Below, in pieces: positions 52,089 through 63,844 of a DNA stretch of 64,000 nucleotides; position 1 is the first letter of the stretch; the number at the start of each line of letters is the position of its first letter. The notes below the pieces were generated by a model. That model was not told where the DNA came from and searched no databases. It was given only the letters and a program-made list of their open reading frames with translations. Source of the DNA: Hemicordylus capensis (lineage: Eukaryota; Chordata; Lepidosauria; Squamata; Cordylidae); the NCBI RefSeq assembly GCF_027244095.1, contig NC_069657.1, forward strand, positions 242,522,674-242,586,673, given 5' to 3'. The translations under genes and the position numbers were made by a program.

Positions 52089-52700
52089 CTCGACTAGTAG
52101 GTGAGGCCTGTCGTTGACTGGGCAAAGTCATTTTGCATAAATTAACCTAGAAAAGTTCAAGAAATTAACATACGTCATAGAATTTTTTTATTAATGTGAT
52201 TACAAAAGGGAACTAAAAGAACAGTTTGAAATCCTTAGGGTTTCACGTTGAAACATTATTCATTTTATTTCATATGGTAAATTTGAACCATAGTAAATTT
52301 TAATCTGAAAAAGAACTGCTTTTCTTGGGCATTATGTTGTTTTGGAATTATTGATCTGATTGAGCGTGAAAAATCTGTTGAGAACAGTAACAGTTAAAAT
52401 ATGATTCATTTAGATTATCTGCCCAAAAAATTTTTTTAACATGTCCCCAAGCATATTCCAGTGTAAAACACTGTCAGTTACTGAAGCAGGAGTGTTCATG
52501 CAAAATTTAGTATCTGTAGCTAATCAGGAAGTATGATGCTCAGAAATTTTAGACATTTAAATTTTCCCTGTGCATATTTCAGTGTAAATAGTAGTGCATC
52601 CAGCTAATTTCAGTGGCAGGATTGTGTATGCAGAATTTGGTGCCTGTAGGTCACTGGGAAGTGTTACTTTATTTTGTACAAATTATTCAAAATATACAGT
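50935..52700. repeat. A/T-rich repeat complex with direct and inverted copies
   Basis: A block at 51595-52040 recurs directly at 52267-52700. Within each, a unit of about 130 bases (TCTGGTGTAAAA ... CAGGATTGT ... GGGAAGTAT) occurs twice in tandem. 51185-51290 is an inverted copy of about 51595-51700 (GACATAATGCCC versus GGGCATTATGTC). A flanking block at 50995-51140 (TAGGTAAGGCCCATCC) recurs at 52092-52255. A (TA)n run lies at about 52036-52083. The family is not recognised. Confidence 0.75.
51370..51600 (+). repeat. GC-rich repeat, direct copy
   Basis: Runs from GCTAATCCCATGTGTTGCAG to GCGCCCGGCCCAGCTAGTTT. It forms an imperfect inverted pair with 50112-50345 and is related to 27062-27258. 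Confidence 0.7.
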
Positions 52701-53507
52701 ATAATAGATGTTATCCAATGACATGAAAAAGTAGTCAAAATGACAAAAAAAGTAGTCAGCACATGAACCACCTCTTTTTAGGGGTTGATAATTATACTTC
52801 TGTATCTCAATCATTTTTCGATGAATCTGCACCAAATTCGGAGGGGTAGTTCTCTTGTCACCTACTAGGCAGATTTGGTAGATAGTTTTGATTGTGTATA
52901 CAAAAGAATGTTTGGGACTTATAATGGTGCAATGTTGAAACAACTCCTCTTCTTAATATTAGTGGCAGTATAATGTTAGATGTCTTATGTTTTTAAGTAT
53001 CATTTTGTCAAAAGTATCTCAATGAAGAATTCCCCTAAAAGAATTTCATTTCCAAAATAACTTTAAATGTTTTGGTCTTACGTTATTCACGTTTTTAAAA
53101 AATGTCATCTGAGCAGTATCTTTTTAATACAACGAAAAGCAATTAAATGACAATCAACTGAAACAATAAACTTACATTAAAATCATTTTTAAATACATAA
53201 AATCTGTTTGTTGCATTATGCAAATGTAATGTGCTGGAAAGTGGTGATTCTCTCCCACACTTATCGCTAGTCCCCAAGACAAGCCACCTTGCTTTGGTGC
53301 TGTTGTTCTTCTGGCAATGAATGTTCTTCTGGCACACCATCTAAAAAACAAGACATAGGCACGTTTAACTAACATTTTGTACTATATATATAGACATATA
53401 TCCCCTTCAGCACTGCTAAAAGACTGTTATAGAAGGACCCCATTTGCAGAGCGACTATGCCCCTGTGGCCTAGGGCAGATCGAAACTACTGAGCATGTTC
53501 TCCTCTA

Positions 53508-53610
53508 CATAATAAATAAGATCCATCTTATTTATTTGTTATTTTTCTGTGTAAACCGCCCTGAGCCATTTTTGGAAGGGCAGTATAGAAATCAAATAAA
53601 TAAATAAATA
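53508..53610 (+). repeat. L2-like 3' tail inserted in the Vingi-like LINE
   Basis: Reads TGTGTAAACCGCCCTGAGCC, then GGGCAGTATAGAAATC, and ends (AAATA)n. It cuts the LINE's zinc-domain frame right after EHVLLY. Confidence 0.75.
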
Positions 53611-53735
53611 TTGCTCAAATCTATAAGAACATTCGTGCCTCCCTCATCCTTCCATTGCTAAGCAAGTATCCAGGTTGTCCGAGCCAATTCTACAGCTCCT
53701 TGCTACTCTCTGGCTCTAAGCCTGCCATCACATAT

Positions 53736-54197
53736 TGTTGGAAGTTAAGGATTTTGCGCTGTCTCTTGTCTCAAAGACAGTGGAGGACAGACTAGTGAGT
53801 CAGAGGGCTAGAGGGTCAAGACATTGGTCATCCCTTCTCTACTGCTCTGACACTATCCCTTTGGAATGTAGATTGCTACTCCCTTCTCTTCCTGCCCTTC
53901 TACCTTGCAACATGCAAGCAAGCTCCTCTCCCTGCACCATGTGTGCAGAGAAGATGAAGAATCCATCTGTATCCAGTTAGCTAGCTAGATTAGAGATCCT
54001 AACTCCTCACTTTCCTATCTAGAATGGAGTTCTTTAATAAATGCCATATATATTGATTTGAAACTATGAACTGGCTCCAAGTTACTTTACTCTCAGCATA
54101 CACGCATGCCTAACTAAATCTGCTGCATTGTGCCTCTGTGCACTCTGCTATAATTGAAAAAGGAATTATCTACCAGAGAGAATTCCCAACGTCGCCA
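53736..54197 (+). mobile_element. Solo LTR fossil, probable, in the Vingi-like LINE
   Basis: A 462-base unit starting TGTTGG and ending CCA. It has an internal inverted terminal flavour (TTGGAAGTT versus AATTCCCAA) and a polyadenylation signal near 54035. The LINE reading frame continues across it when it is left out, with CATAT and GATAC as weak flanking repeats. Family not determined. Confidence 0.6.
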
Positions 54198-55028
54198 GAT
54201 ACTGTGCGGCTGCAATCAGCATTTGTCGGCGGATGACAGACAGTGAGTCCTGTCAGCCTTGATCTGACTCTCGGTGACTCTGGGTAGGCCCTGCAATTGC
54301 TCACGCACCTCCATTTTTACTGTTCCTTATAACCTTTAATCTGGCTGTTTTCCAGTTTTATTACTCAGGCTATTATATAATTCTGTCTTCTCATGTCTTT
54401 TAACTTTATTGCATCCATTTTTATGCCCTCCCCTTTTTTATGCCTTTCATGCATTTTATGACTTTTAATATTTCTCAGGCTTTTAGGCCCTCATTGCTTT
54501 TGGTGTATTATCTACTATTTTTAGTATTTTTAGTCCTTTTAGTATTAATATGTACCATTTAATATGTAATCACTTTTTATCTACTCTCACTTTTAACATG
54601 TAATCACCCTTATACTTTATGCTGGTCTGCGACCGTAATAAAGATTGATTGATTGATAGACATACATCATTCAAGTGATGAGTGTGGAAATGCACTTACT
54701 ATTTGTAGAGCATAGGAAGGAAGCAAGGGTGCTTGGGAACTGAATTGCTCTCAGCTGCTTGCCTGAAATTGTAGGCCAGTTCAGACAAATGCTGATTGCA
54801 ATATAAGATCAGGATGAGGAGCATGCCTGTGATAAATACTGAGAGCATGCCTGCCCTAACATCACTGGAGGACGTCCCAATGCATTGTTAGGATAAGGGG
54901 TGTAGCTATAATTGAGCGGATGGGTTCAAAGAACCTGGGTCCAACAAGCTCCTGAGGGCCCCCCAGCTCCACCCCTCCCTATCTTCTTTATTATTTATTA
55001 TTAATTATTATTAAATTGTTATTATTTC

Positions 55029-55649
55029 TTGTTTACACAGTCAGACAAGTATTATTGACTGGTTTGTTTCATCTAGACATCGAGTCCTTCCCAAGGACCT
55101 GGGATGGTTGAATTTTATTATCAATATCATTGTTATTATTATAGATATCGCTGTAGAATATAGGCTGTTCCCAGTAAAGTTGCTTTTTGTAATTGGCTGT
55201 TGGTAATTTTTGTGGCCCCGATGGTGTTGAGGTGCTCTTCAAGGTCTTTTGGAGCTGCACCCAGGGCGCCAATTTGACTTGTTTTTCTTTCTTCTCGACT
55301 ACAGTTATATTTGGTGTATTGTGTGGCAGATGTTTGTCTGTTTGTAGTTGGAAGTCCTGTAATATTTTTGCATCTTCATTTTCTACAACCTTTTCGGTTT
55401 TATGGTCCCACCAATCTTTGGCTACAAGTAGCTTGTATTTTTTGCAGATATTCCAGTGTATCATCCCTGCTACCTTGTCATGCCTTTGTTTGTAGTCAGT
55501 CTGTGCTATCTTTTTACAACAGCTGATTAGGTGGTCCACTGTTTCATCTGCTTCTTTACAAAGGCAGCACTTGCTGTTTGTTGTTGATTTTTCAACTTTT
55601 GCTTTTATTGCATTTGTTCTTAGTGCTTGTTCTTGTGCAGCAGGAACTA
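55029..55649 (-). mobile_element. R4-clade LINE, truncated inverted copy
   Basis: The minus strand carries EQALRTNAIKAKVEKSTTNS, KCCLCKEADETVDHLISCCK, KIAQTDYKQRHDKVAGMIHW and the 3' end seen at 59345. It is 5'-truncated and lacks the endonuclease core between KKEKQVK and the alanine-proline linker. It ends in the TAA tract that separates it from the long copy. Confidence 0.9.
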
Positions 55650-55688
55650 AATAATTTAATAATAATAATAATATAATAATAATAATCC
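55650..55688. repeat. TAA microsatellite between the R4 copies
   Basis: An imperfect (TAA/AAT)n tract. Another TAA/TTA tract lies at about 59362-59381, past the 3' end of the long copy. Dong, an R4-clade element of Bombyx, is known to lie in TAA repeats. Confidence 0.85.
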
Positions 55689-58600
55689 CCCAGTGAGGCA
55701 CTACCTTGGCGTGGTTGTGGGGCTTGCATGCTCTAAGGAAGGTGAGAGCTATGCCAGAGGTCCAACCATACTGGACAGGTCTCATCAGAGGAGCCAGACA
55801 AAGAGTGCCTCTCCCATCAACAATATGGTGAGATGTAACTTTAATAAATCTATACCGGATCAGTTGTCGCCTGGGTCAACAAGGACCACACCAGGTGCTG
55901 GTGTCCCTGGACATCTGGTGGCAAGTGGGCAACAGGACTCAGGATCTTCAGTTGAGCAACCAGGGCTGAAGACAGCAAAGTTACTGGAAGAAACGTCGCT
56001 TAACCGGAAAAAATATACGAAAAATGCCAACAAGGAAATAATGATCTGCTATTACAAGTCTAGTCCAACTAGAAGAGGTTATTTAAAAAGAATGTACCAA
56101 ATCTGGAAAGAGAAGCATCCAGATACAGAAATAACAGAACAAAGGCTAGCAGACCAGAGAAGATTCATAATAAGAAATAAAGTATTCACAGGAATTGAGC
56201 TGGAAGAACTGCAAAGAGCAACACAGGCTCAAGACATGGAAGAAGAATTACCACCAACTGAAGCAGTTGCTCAGGTGCAGGTGGAGGAGGTGTTGGAAAT
56301 CGAGGATGCCACTGTTGCTGAACTGTTTCAAAATCAAAACCAGGCAACCTCCCCTTTGCCTTCACCTCAAAAACCCAAATGCCGTTTAACAGAAAAGCAA
56401 CAAGAACTAAAGCCAAAAATAACTGAGCACATGAACCAAACAACCACCAGGGTTCGACTTCCAGCTCTAAAAACAGTTGCCAAAAAAGAACTTGCTCAGG
56501 TATTAAAAGATGTCAATGCTGCACTTGCAGAAATAACAACCAAGAATTTGCAAGAAACAAACCAACTAATGTACAGTGCAGCAACAATAACAACACAAGA
56601 GCTCGGATATAAGATCAATGGACCTGTAAAAAAAGAAAGTAGTACATCACCTAAATGGAAGATTAGATTAGAAAATAAAATTTCCAGGCTTAGATCAGAT
56701 GCTAGTAAATTGAAATATATGAAAGACAAGAAGCTGAAGAATGAAAACACCAAACAGTATCTGATCCAAAAATACCACCTAGATTCAAGGAAAATTAGAG
56801 AAGTCCTGGAAATAATAAAGCAGCAAATAACAGCAGTGTCAAAGAAGATTAGCAGATATGAAGCCAGAACTCCTCAACACAGGCAGAATCTCCAATTCCA
56901 GCTGAATCAGAGACATTTCTACCAAAGCATAGAAGGAGAAACTGCAAGAAACATAGAAACACCAAATAAAGAAGAAACAGTGCAATTCTGGAGGAAATCA
57001 TGGGACAATCCAATAGATTATAATAAAAAAGCAGGCTGGATGAAAGAGGTCAAAAAATGTAACCAACAAATGCAAGATCTAATAATAACACCAGAATTAA
57101 TAAGTGAAAGAGCAAAGAAAATTAAAAATTGGACTGCTCCAGGCGACGATGAACTGCATGGCTTTTGGCTTAAACACCTAACAAGCCTTCATAAACAACT
57201 ATCAAAACAGTTCAATCACATTTTGCAAGGAGCTGATATTGAACAACTGGGAAAACTCATCTCATCATGAAAGACCCAGCAAAAGGTGCAGTTCCAAGTA
57301 ATTCTAGACCGATAACCTGTCTGCCAACCATGTTCAAATTATTAACTGGAATAATAGCAGATGGAGTCATGCAACACTTATTAACTAACAAGCAGCTTCC
57401 AGTTGAACAGAAAGGAAATTGCCCGAACACCAGAGGCACAAAAGACCAGCTACTGATTGACAAAATGATTTTAGAAAACTGCAAGAGAAGAAAAACCAAT
57501 CTAAGTGTTGCATGGATTGACTACAAGAAAGCCTTCGATTCATTGCCTCACACATGGATACTAAAATGTTTAGAAACACTGGTGTCAGCAAAAACATTCA
57601 GATATTTATAAAAAAAGCAATGAGCATGTGGAGTACACAGTTAACAATCAATGGCGAGACAGGTTTGGACAGCTTAGCATTAGAAGAGGCATTTTCCAAG
57701 GGGACTCACTATCCCCTCTGTTGTTTGTAATCACCATGACCACACTTTCACAAATACTAAACAAAACAGGCCTCAGATACCAAACATCTAAAATATCAAG
57801 TCAAATCAACCATCTGCTGTACATGGACGATCTGAAGTTGTATGGAAAGTCCCAGTCAGAAATCGAATCACTGCTAAACACTGTCTGTATATTCAGTAGC
57901 GATATAGCAATGGAGTTTGGACTAGACAAGTGTGCTGCATTAATAATGAACAGAGGAAAAATAACAAAAACAGAAGGAATAGAACTGCCCAGTGGAAGCA
58001 AGATCAAGAACCTGGAAGAGAAAGAACCTTACAAATACTTGGGCATTCTCCAGGCTGATAACATCGCACCCACTGAAGTTAAAAGAAAAATTGGAAGTGA
58101 ATACATCAGGAGAGTTAGAAAAATCCTCAAGTCCAAACTCAATGGCAGGAACACCATACAAGCCATAAACACCTGCGCTATACCTGTTATCAGATACACT
58201 GCAGGAATAATAGACTGGACCCAGGCAGAGCTAGAGACGCTAGACCGTAAGACCAGGAAAATCATGACCATCAATCATGCTCTGCACCCCCGCAGTGATG
58301 TCGATAGGCTATACCTCCCTCGCAGCTCAGGTGGAAGAGGAATGTTGCAAGTCCATCAAACAGTAGAGGAGGAGAAAAGAGGCCTTGAAGAATATATAAA
58401 GGACAGTGAAGAAGATGCACTTCAAATGGTCAATAATGCGAAACTATTCAACACCAATGAAAGAAAGCAGGCCTACAAGAAAGAACAAGTCAAGAACCGA
58501 GCAGAAAAATGGAAAAATAAGCCACTGCATGGTCAATATTTGCACAATATAAGTGGAAAATCAGACATCACCAAGACCTGGCAATGGCTTAAGAATGGCA

Positions 58601-59368
58601 ACTTGAAGAAAGAAACAGAGGGTTTAATACTGGCTGCACAAGAACAGGCACTAAGAACAAATGCAATAAGAGCAAAAGTCGAAAAATCCACCACAAACAG
58701 CCAGTGCCGCCTTTGTAAAGAAGCAGATGAAACAGTGGACCACCTAATCAGCTGTTGTAAAAAGATAGCACAGACTGACTACAAACAAAGGCATGACAAA
58801 GTAGCAGGGATGATACACTGGAACATCTGCAAAAAATACAAGCTACCTGTAGCCAAGAATTGGTGGGACCATAAAATTGAAAAAGTTGTAGAAAATGAAG
58901 ATGTAAAAATATTATGGGACTTCCGACTACAAACAGACAAACATCTGCCACACAATACACCAGATATAACTGTAGTTGAGAAGAAAGAAAAACAAGTTAA
59001 AATAATCGACATAGCAATAGCAGGGGATAGCAGAATAGAAGAAAAAGAAATAGAAAAAATCACCGAATACAAAGATCTACAAATTGAAATTGAAAGGCTG
59101 TGGAAGAAAAAGACCAAAATAATCCCAGTGGTAATTGGCGCCCTGGGTGCAGTTCCAAGAGCACCTCAACACCATCGGGGCCACAGAAATCACCATCAGC
59201 CAATTACAAAAAGCAGCTTTACTGGGAACAGCCTATATTCTGCGACTATATCTATAACAATTGACAATAAAATTCAACCATCCCAGGTCCTTGGGAAGGA
59301 CTCGATGTCTGGATAAAACAAACCAGTCAATAACACCTGTCTGACTGTGTAAACAAGAAATAATAATA
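55689..59368 (+). mobile_element. R4-clade non-LTR retrotransposon, near full length
   Basis: One ORF encodes an N-terminal region (RRGYLKRMYQIWKEKHPDTE), reverse transcriptase (WIDYKKAFDSLPHTWILKCL; IRRGIFQGDSLSPLLFVI; YMDDLKLYGKS), a CCHC-like finger (CRLCKEADETVDHLISCCK) and a restriction-like endonuclease (PDITVVEKKEKQVKIIDIAI, the PD-(D/E)XK-type core). This layout is that of the R4/Dong clade. About three frameshifts are seen, all in the reverse transcriptase: near 57240-57247, 57590-57600 and 57640-57660. The remaining frames of 525 and 562 codons are open, so the copy is young but inactive. Both ends adjoin TAA tracts. Confidence 0.93.
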
Positions 59369-59374
59369 ATTATT

Positions 59375-59625
59375 ATTATTAATGTGATTTCTATACTGCC
59401 CTTCCAAAAACGGCTCCGGGCGGTTTACACAGAGGAATAATAAATAAATAAGATGGATCCCTGTGCCGAAAGGGCTCACAATCTAAAAACAAAAACAAGA
59501 TAGACACCAGCAACAGTAATTGGAGATACTGTGCTGGAGGTGGATAGGGCCAGTTACTCTCCCACTGCTAATCACCATGTTAAAAGGTGCCTCTTTGCCA
59601 AGTTAGCAGGGGATTATCTCCCTAA
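59375..59625 (-). repeat. L2-tail-like interspersed repeat, longest copy
   Basis: Starts TTCTATACTGCCCTTCCAAA, has GGGCGGTTTACACAGAGGAA, AAATAAATAAGATGGATCCC, GAAAGGGCTCACAATC and GGTGCCTCTTTGCCAAGTTA. It is the most complete copy of the family at 17739, 27475 and 47095. Confidence 0.75.
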
Positions 59626-60672
59626 ATCTGAGGGGCCGTCAGAGAGGTGAACACGGGCCCCCTCTCCCCTAGCTACACCCCTGGTTGAGATGTCCTTTAA
59701 TTGCTTGGGGGTGGGAATGGTATTCATCTGTAGAGGGGTGATTCAGAACAATGTCCTCTTCATGCAACTAAAAGATGCCTCAATAATGTGCCAGGACATC
59801 CTCCAGTAACATCAGGGTGGGTATATTCCCAGTGCAACCCCCTCCTGCTCATGTCTGGTGCTCATTTGAACCAGTCCGGTGTTTATTGCCCTTTTCCACC
59901 AGATATATATCCTTGTTCCTCCCTTGAGATGCAAGTGTTTGGAGTGAGCCAAAAGGCTCTTTGCCTCTGGCAAGCAGTTGAGATTATACGTCAACTATAC
60001 GTTTTCAATGTTTCTTCTGGACTGAAGAATTTTTCCTGACTTTAATGGTATCCAGTGAAACGAGGATTTCAAAGAGATGTTAAACGAGTAAAGGACTCCT
60101 GGACAACAGATTTGTATTCAAAGAGTTTTGAGGACTCATCCCATTTGAAGCATGCATTTAAATTTCATGGTTTACTTTTATTGGTTTAGGTTTTAAATTA
60201 TGAAAGAAGATATCTTGTCCCCCATCCAATTTACCTCAGCAAATTAACCTCAGATTTTCCCTCTTAGTCAGCTGTCCAGGAGGTTGAATCTGTTTACTTG
60301 GTCCTTGTTAATAGATTCTCACACTCACTTCTGCTGAGGAGTCACCATCTTTACCTGAAAATGCTAAACTACCACCTTCCAATAATAAGCCAGAAATATC
60401 TGGTTTCTTCTGCCATAGATTCCTCCTTTTCTGAACTTTAGCCCAAGTAATGTCTGTTGATTGCCTGAACAACACAGCAAATACATCGCCAAACTGAGGA
60501 GATTCAGAGACCATCAAGTCTCTGAATCATTTAATAGCCCACATGTTGTGTAGCCTAACATAGGTGGTGCCAATCTGCTTGTGCTGCTGCAGGCCTCTAC
60601 TGAAGCACTAGTGGTCTTTCACTTTTGTGCAAGAGTGCAGATACTTAAAGTAGTGCATCTGCACTCCAGAGG

Positions 60673-61173
60673 TAGGGGTGTGCACAGAACCGGTTTTGAT
60701 GAATTCAAACTGCCGAATTTGAACCACCGGTCTGCGAGCTGGTTCAGTTGAACCAGCCAGTAGTCTGTTCAGTCAAACTGGTTCAATCCAGTTCAAGGCG
60801 CTCTGCTTGTAAAGGGGAATCTGGTGAGGATTCCCCTTTGCAAGCAAAGGGGAATCCTGTCTTTAAAAGGGTTCTAAGGGTGGCTTGGGGGCAGTGAGAG
60901 GGCACTTTACCTACTTCTGCGGCGGCTCCTCTAAACCCACCAGTGCTCACCTCCCAGCAGTGCAAGCCAGCAGCATGCTGGTTCTGGCCTCTGCACGTGC
61001 ATGGAGGCCATTTGTGTCACCACTGGATGCTGCTTTACAAGCAGAGCCCCTTAAACTGGGCAGAATCGGTCTGTACTGGACTGGACTCGGTCCAGTTTGA
61101 AATCAGACTGGCCGCTTTTTGAGTTCGAACTGGTTGAACCCAGTTTGATTCGAACCAGTTCGGCACACCCCTA
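60673..61173. mobile_element. hAT-type foldback MITE, complete
   Basis: Termini TAGGGGTGTGCACAGAACC and, inverted, TAGGGGTGTGCCGAACTGG. The perfect 8-base duplication TCCAGAGG is at 60665-60672 and 61174-61181. The interior has repeated GGTTCA/GGTTCG phrases and an inverted pair AAAGGGGAATC/GATTCCCCTTT near 60812-60852. No coding. Confidence 0.92.
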
Positions 61174-61286
61174 TCCAGAGGTGCTACTTAAGGGTTAGGC
61201 TTGACTTTCAGGCAATGTGTTTCTGCTCTTCCAGAGTGCAGGTGTGCTACTTTAAATATTTATGCTCTTGTGCAAAAACAGAAGTC

Positions 61287-61350
61287 AACCAGCGCTTCAT
61301 TTGTAAACTACCTAGAGCCTTTGGAGTCAGGTGGTATATAAATAAAATAA
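61287..61350 (+). repeat. L2-like 3' tail
   Basis: Reads TTGTAAACTACCTAGAGCC, then GTGGTATATAAATAAAATAA, the terminal signature of the L2-type tails in this window. Confidence 0.65.
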
Positions 61351-61508
61351 AATAGATTTGGAGCCTACAGCAGCATTGGGCAGATTGGACTACCCCCATT
61401 AGGCTGGCTGGTAAATTTACAGATTATTATACAAGCTACTTATTAGCTAATAGGCTTCCTTGGGTCTCTTTGGCAATAGCTAGGTTTCTGGTGATAGCAG
61501 TTAAAATA

Positions 61509-61790
61509 GGAACTTAGAAAGCTGCCTTATACCAAGCCGGACAATTGGTCCATCTCGCTCAGTATTGTCTACACAGACTGGCAGCGGCTTCTCCAAGGTT
61601 GCAGGCAGGAGTCTCTCTCAGCCCTATCTTGGAGAATCCAGGGAGGGAACCTGGAACCTCGATGCTCTTCCCAGAGCAGCTCCTTCCCTGAGGGGGATAT
61701 CTTACAGTGCTCACATGTGGTGTGGTGTTCCATTCCAATGCAACTAGGGCAGACCCTGCTTAGCTAATAGGACAAGTCATGCTTGCTCCT
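61509..61790 (-). repeat. 5S-rRNA-headed SINE
   Basis: A near-complete minus-strand copy from the tail (AGGAACTTAGAAAGCTGCC on plus) to GCAAGCATGACTTGTC near the head. The last bases of the head are missing. Confidence 0.85.
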
Positions 61791-61840
61791 ATGTAAGGAA
61801 TAGGGTTGGGCTGTTTATGTGGTTATTTGTTGTCAGTAAA

Positions 61841-62070
61841 GTTGTGCTGTCGAGTTGGTGTTGACTCCTAGTGACCACAGGGCCATGTGGTTGTCTTTGG
61901 TAGAGTACAGGAGGGGTTTACCATTGCCATATCCCACACAGTATGAGACAGTGCCCTTCAACATCTTCCTATAGAGCTGCTGCCTGATATAGGTGTTTCT
62001 CATAGTCTGGGAAACATACCAGTGAGGATTCAAACCAGAAACCTCTTGCTCCCTAGCAAGTTATTTCCCC
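61841..62070. repeat. Interspersed repeat, TGTGCTGTCGAGTTGG family
   Basis: Longer copy of the family at 246-456: GTTGTGCTGTCGAGTTGG, TTTGGTAGAGTACAGGAG, CATCTTCCTATAGAGCTGC, then AGTCTGGGAAACATACC and a CTCTTGCTCCCTAGCAAG end. Confidence 0.75.
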
Positions 62071-63840
62071 CATTACTGCACTCTAAAGTTTTATACTTGC
62101 ATACCTCTTTTATTGTCTTGTTTTAAATCTGATTACTTTGAGGATACATGTACAATTTTCAACTTTGAATTGAGCTGAAAACTGTTTCTTCAGTCTGCAA
62201 CAGAAACAAGAGGTAGGCTAATGTCACTCATGAAGCCACTTCCCTCAGTCAAAGTAGTTTTTGAAGAGCAAAAAAACTTACAGAGACTCTTTACAATATT
62301 TTTGAAAGCTGAACAAGTACTGGATTGTACAAAATACAAGGAGCTTTGGAGAAAAATGGATAGTCTGCTTGAAACTAGGGGAAGGGATAAAGAGGAAGTC
62401 ATAACCTAGGTCTCGAATCTGTAATGCATGCCATTCAAGGAACAAAGGAAGGGGGAAGCAGAGCTCATCCCACAGCATAAACACACACATCATTTCTATT
62501 TGGAAACAGAGGGGGCTGGTCAGTAAGGGCAGGGGGAGGCTGTGCCCCATCCCCCAAGCAAACAAACTAACAGCTTAATCAGGGGAGAGAGAGAGAGAGA
62601 GTATCATTTTCTCTGAAATGAAGGGAGCTTGCTTCAACCCCCCCTCCCTATTGCGGTAGCCTCCTCTCTTCCATGACTGGCCAGAATAGGTGCCATTCAA
62701 GCTATCATGTCATCTGATTGTTTGGGGGCTCCCCAAAGCATTGCCTACCCACCTGCTTAGGAAAAATACACAGATCTATTGCCACGGCCTGTGTATTGTT
62801 TTTCACCCTATTCCCCCGCAAGAAGAAGAGGGGAAAAAAAATTAAATTAAATACACAGGATGATTGCCACAGCTTTTTTATTATTTTTAAAAAGTTTTTC
62901 CTTGGGGGTGGGAATGTGGGTGATGCTTAGGGTAGCTCCCAAACAATCAGAGACAGGATAGCTTGACTGACACTTTTTCTGGCCAATCATGGTGGACGAC
63001 AGCAGCCTGCAGCAGGAGAAAGGAGGGGTTGAAGCAAGTTCCCTTCTCAGATAAAATGGCTGTTTGTGGATCTTCTGATTAAGCTGCAAGTTTTGCTTCT
63101 TAGCAAGTGCATTTGTTTGGATGGTTGCTCCCATCTTGCCCTTACTGACTGATTGTTCCTGCTCAGTGGGCTTCTCTTTTCATTGCCCACACTCCACCCA
63201 TCTTCTTTCTCTCTTCACCCCCCAGCCACCCTCTTTTCTTCTTTTGCCCAGCAGTATTTCTGTGTGGAGATTTTGCTGTGTGCTTGCTTTAAGGAAATAC
63301 TCAGAGACTCAGGCTTGCCAGCCTGCCCAGCTGCAAGGAGTTAGTTGCACAGGTCAGCCTGCTGTGGAAAGGTGTTTGCACTGGTGCTGAATGGGGTGCT
63401 TTATGTTCCCAGGGATTAATAACTGGGGTGGACTAAAATGACTGACAAGAATCCCCATTGAAAACAGTGAGTACTCCCTCAAGACCCACTGGAAATACTG
63501 GGAGCCATGAATATCTCATGACATGCCTGGCTCTACAGAAATAAATGTATTAATTTTTCGTATATCCCTTCAGAACCATAAGATAGGATAATAGCAAAGT
63601 AAGGTACATAAAACAATACAAATCAAGGATAGCATAACAGAGAGCCAGCAGCTATAGTATTACAAAGATTAGGACTCATATCTCCTGCCCTCTGCCCCTG
63701 TGACCAGCCGCCGCCATTGTTAGTACATAGAATAGATACATTGGAAGTATATCTGTATGCAGCCTAGCTTACCCATGGATCTGGGCAACAGTCACTAAGC
63801 AGCTGCATAAAGAAACATATAGGCTTAGAATTAGCTTATT
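62071..63840. other. Intergenic stretch, no gene recognised
   Basis: A plus-strand open frame at 62221-62409 has no family resemblance. G/A-rich and T-rich tracts (62590-62605, 62820-62850) and pyrimidine-rich text near 63170-63260 are present. No CAB39L exon was seen. Confidence 0.55.
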
Positions 63841-63844
63841 TATA

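Larger units (their letters stand above)
53395..54660 (+). mobile_element. Vingi-like LINE 3' end with two insertions
   Basis: The C-terminal domain YRRTPFAERLCPCGLGQIET then EHVLLY matches 13045-13275. The frame is interrupted by an L2-like tail (about 53508-53610), resumes as RASLILPLLSKYPGC and LLLSGSKPAITY, is interrupted again by a solo LTR, and resumes with CAAISICRRMTDSESCQP. The 3' end is AATAAAGATTGATTGATTGA. Confidence 0.78.
54897..59681. mobile_element. Outer MITE ends enclosing the R4-type elements
   Basis: GGGGTGTAGCTA at 54897-54908 has its exact inverse at 59670-59681. Both sides also carry GGGCCC-rich subterminal text. Everything between appears to be later insertions. No clear target duplication was found, so pairing of these two ends is an inference. 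Confidence 0.45.

Noticed and set aside
62221-62409. Plus-strand frame MSLMKPLPSVKVVFEEQKNL
   Set aside because: It looks protein-like and has a possible acceptor before it, but no family is recognised and no partner exons are seen. It is not CAB39L.
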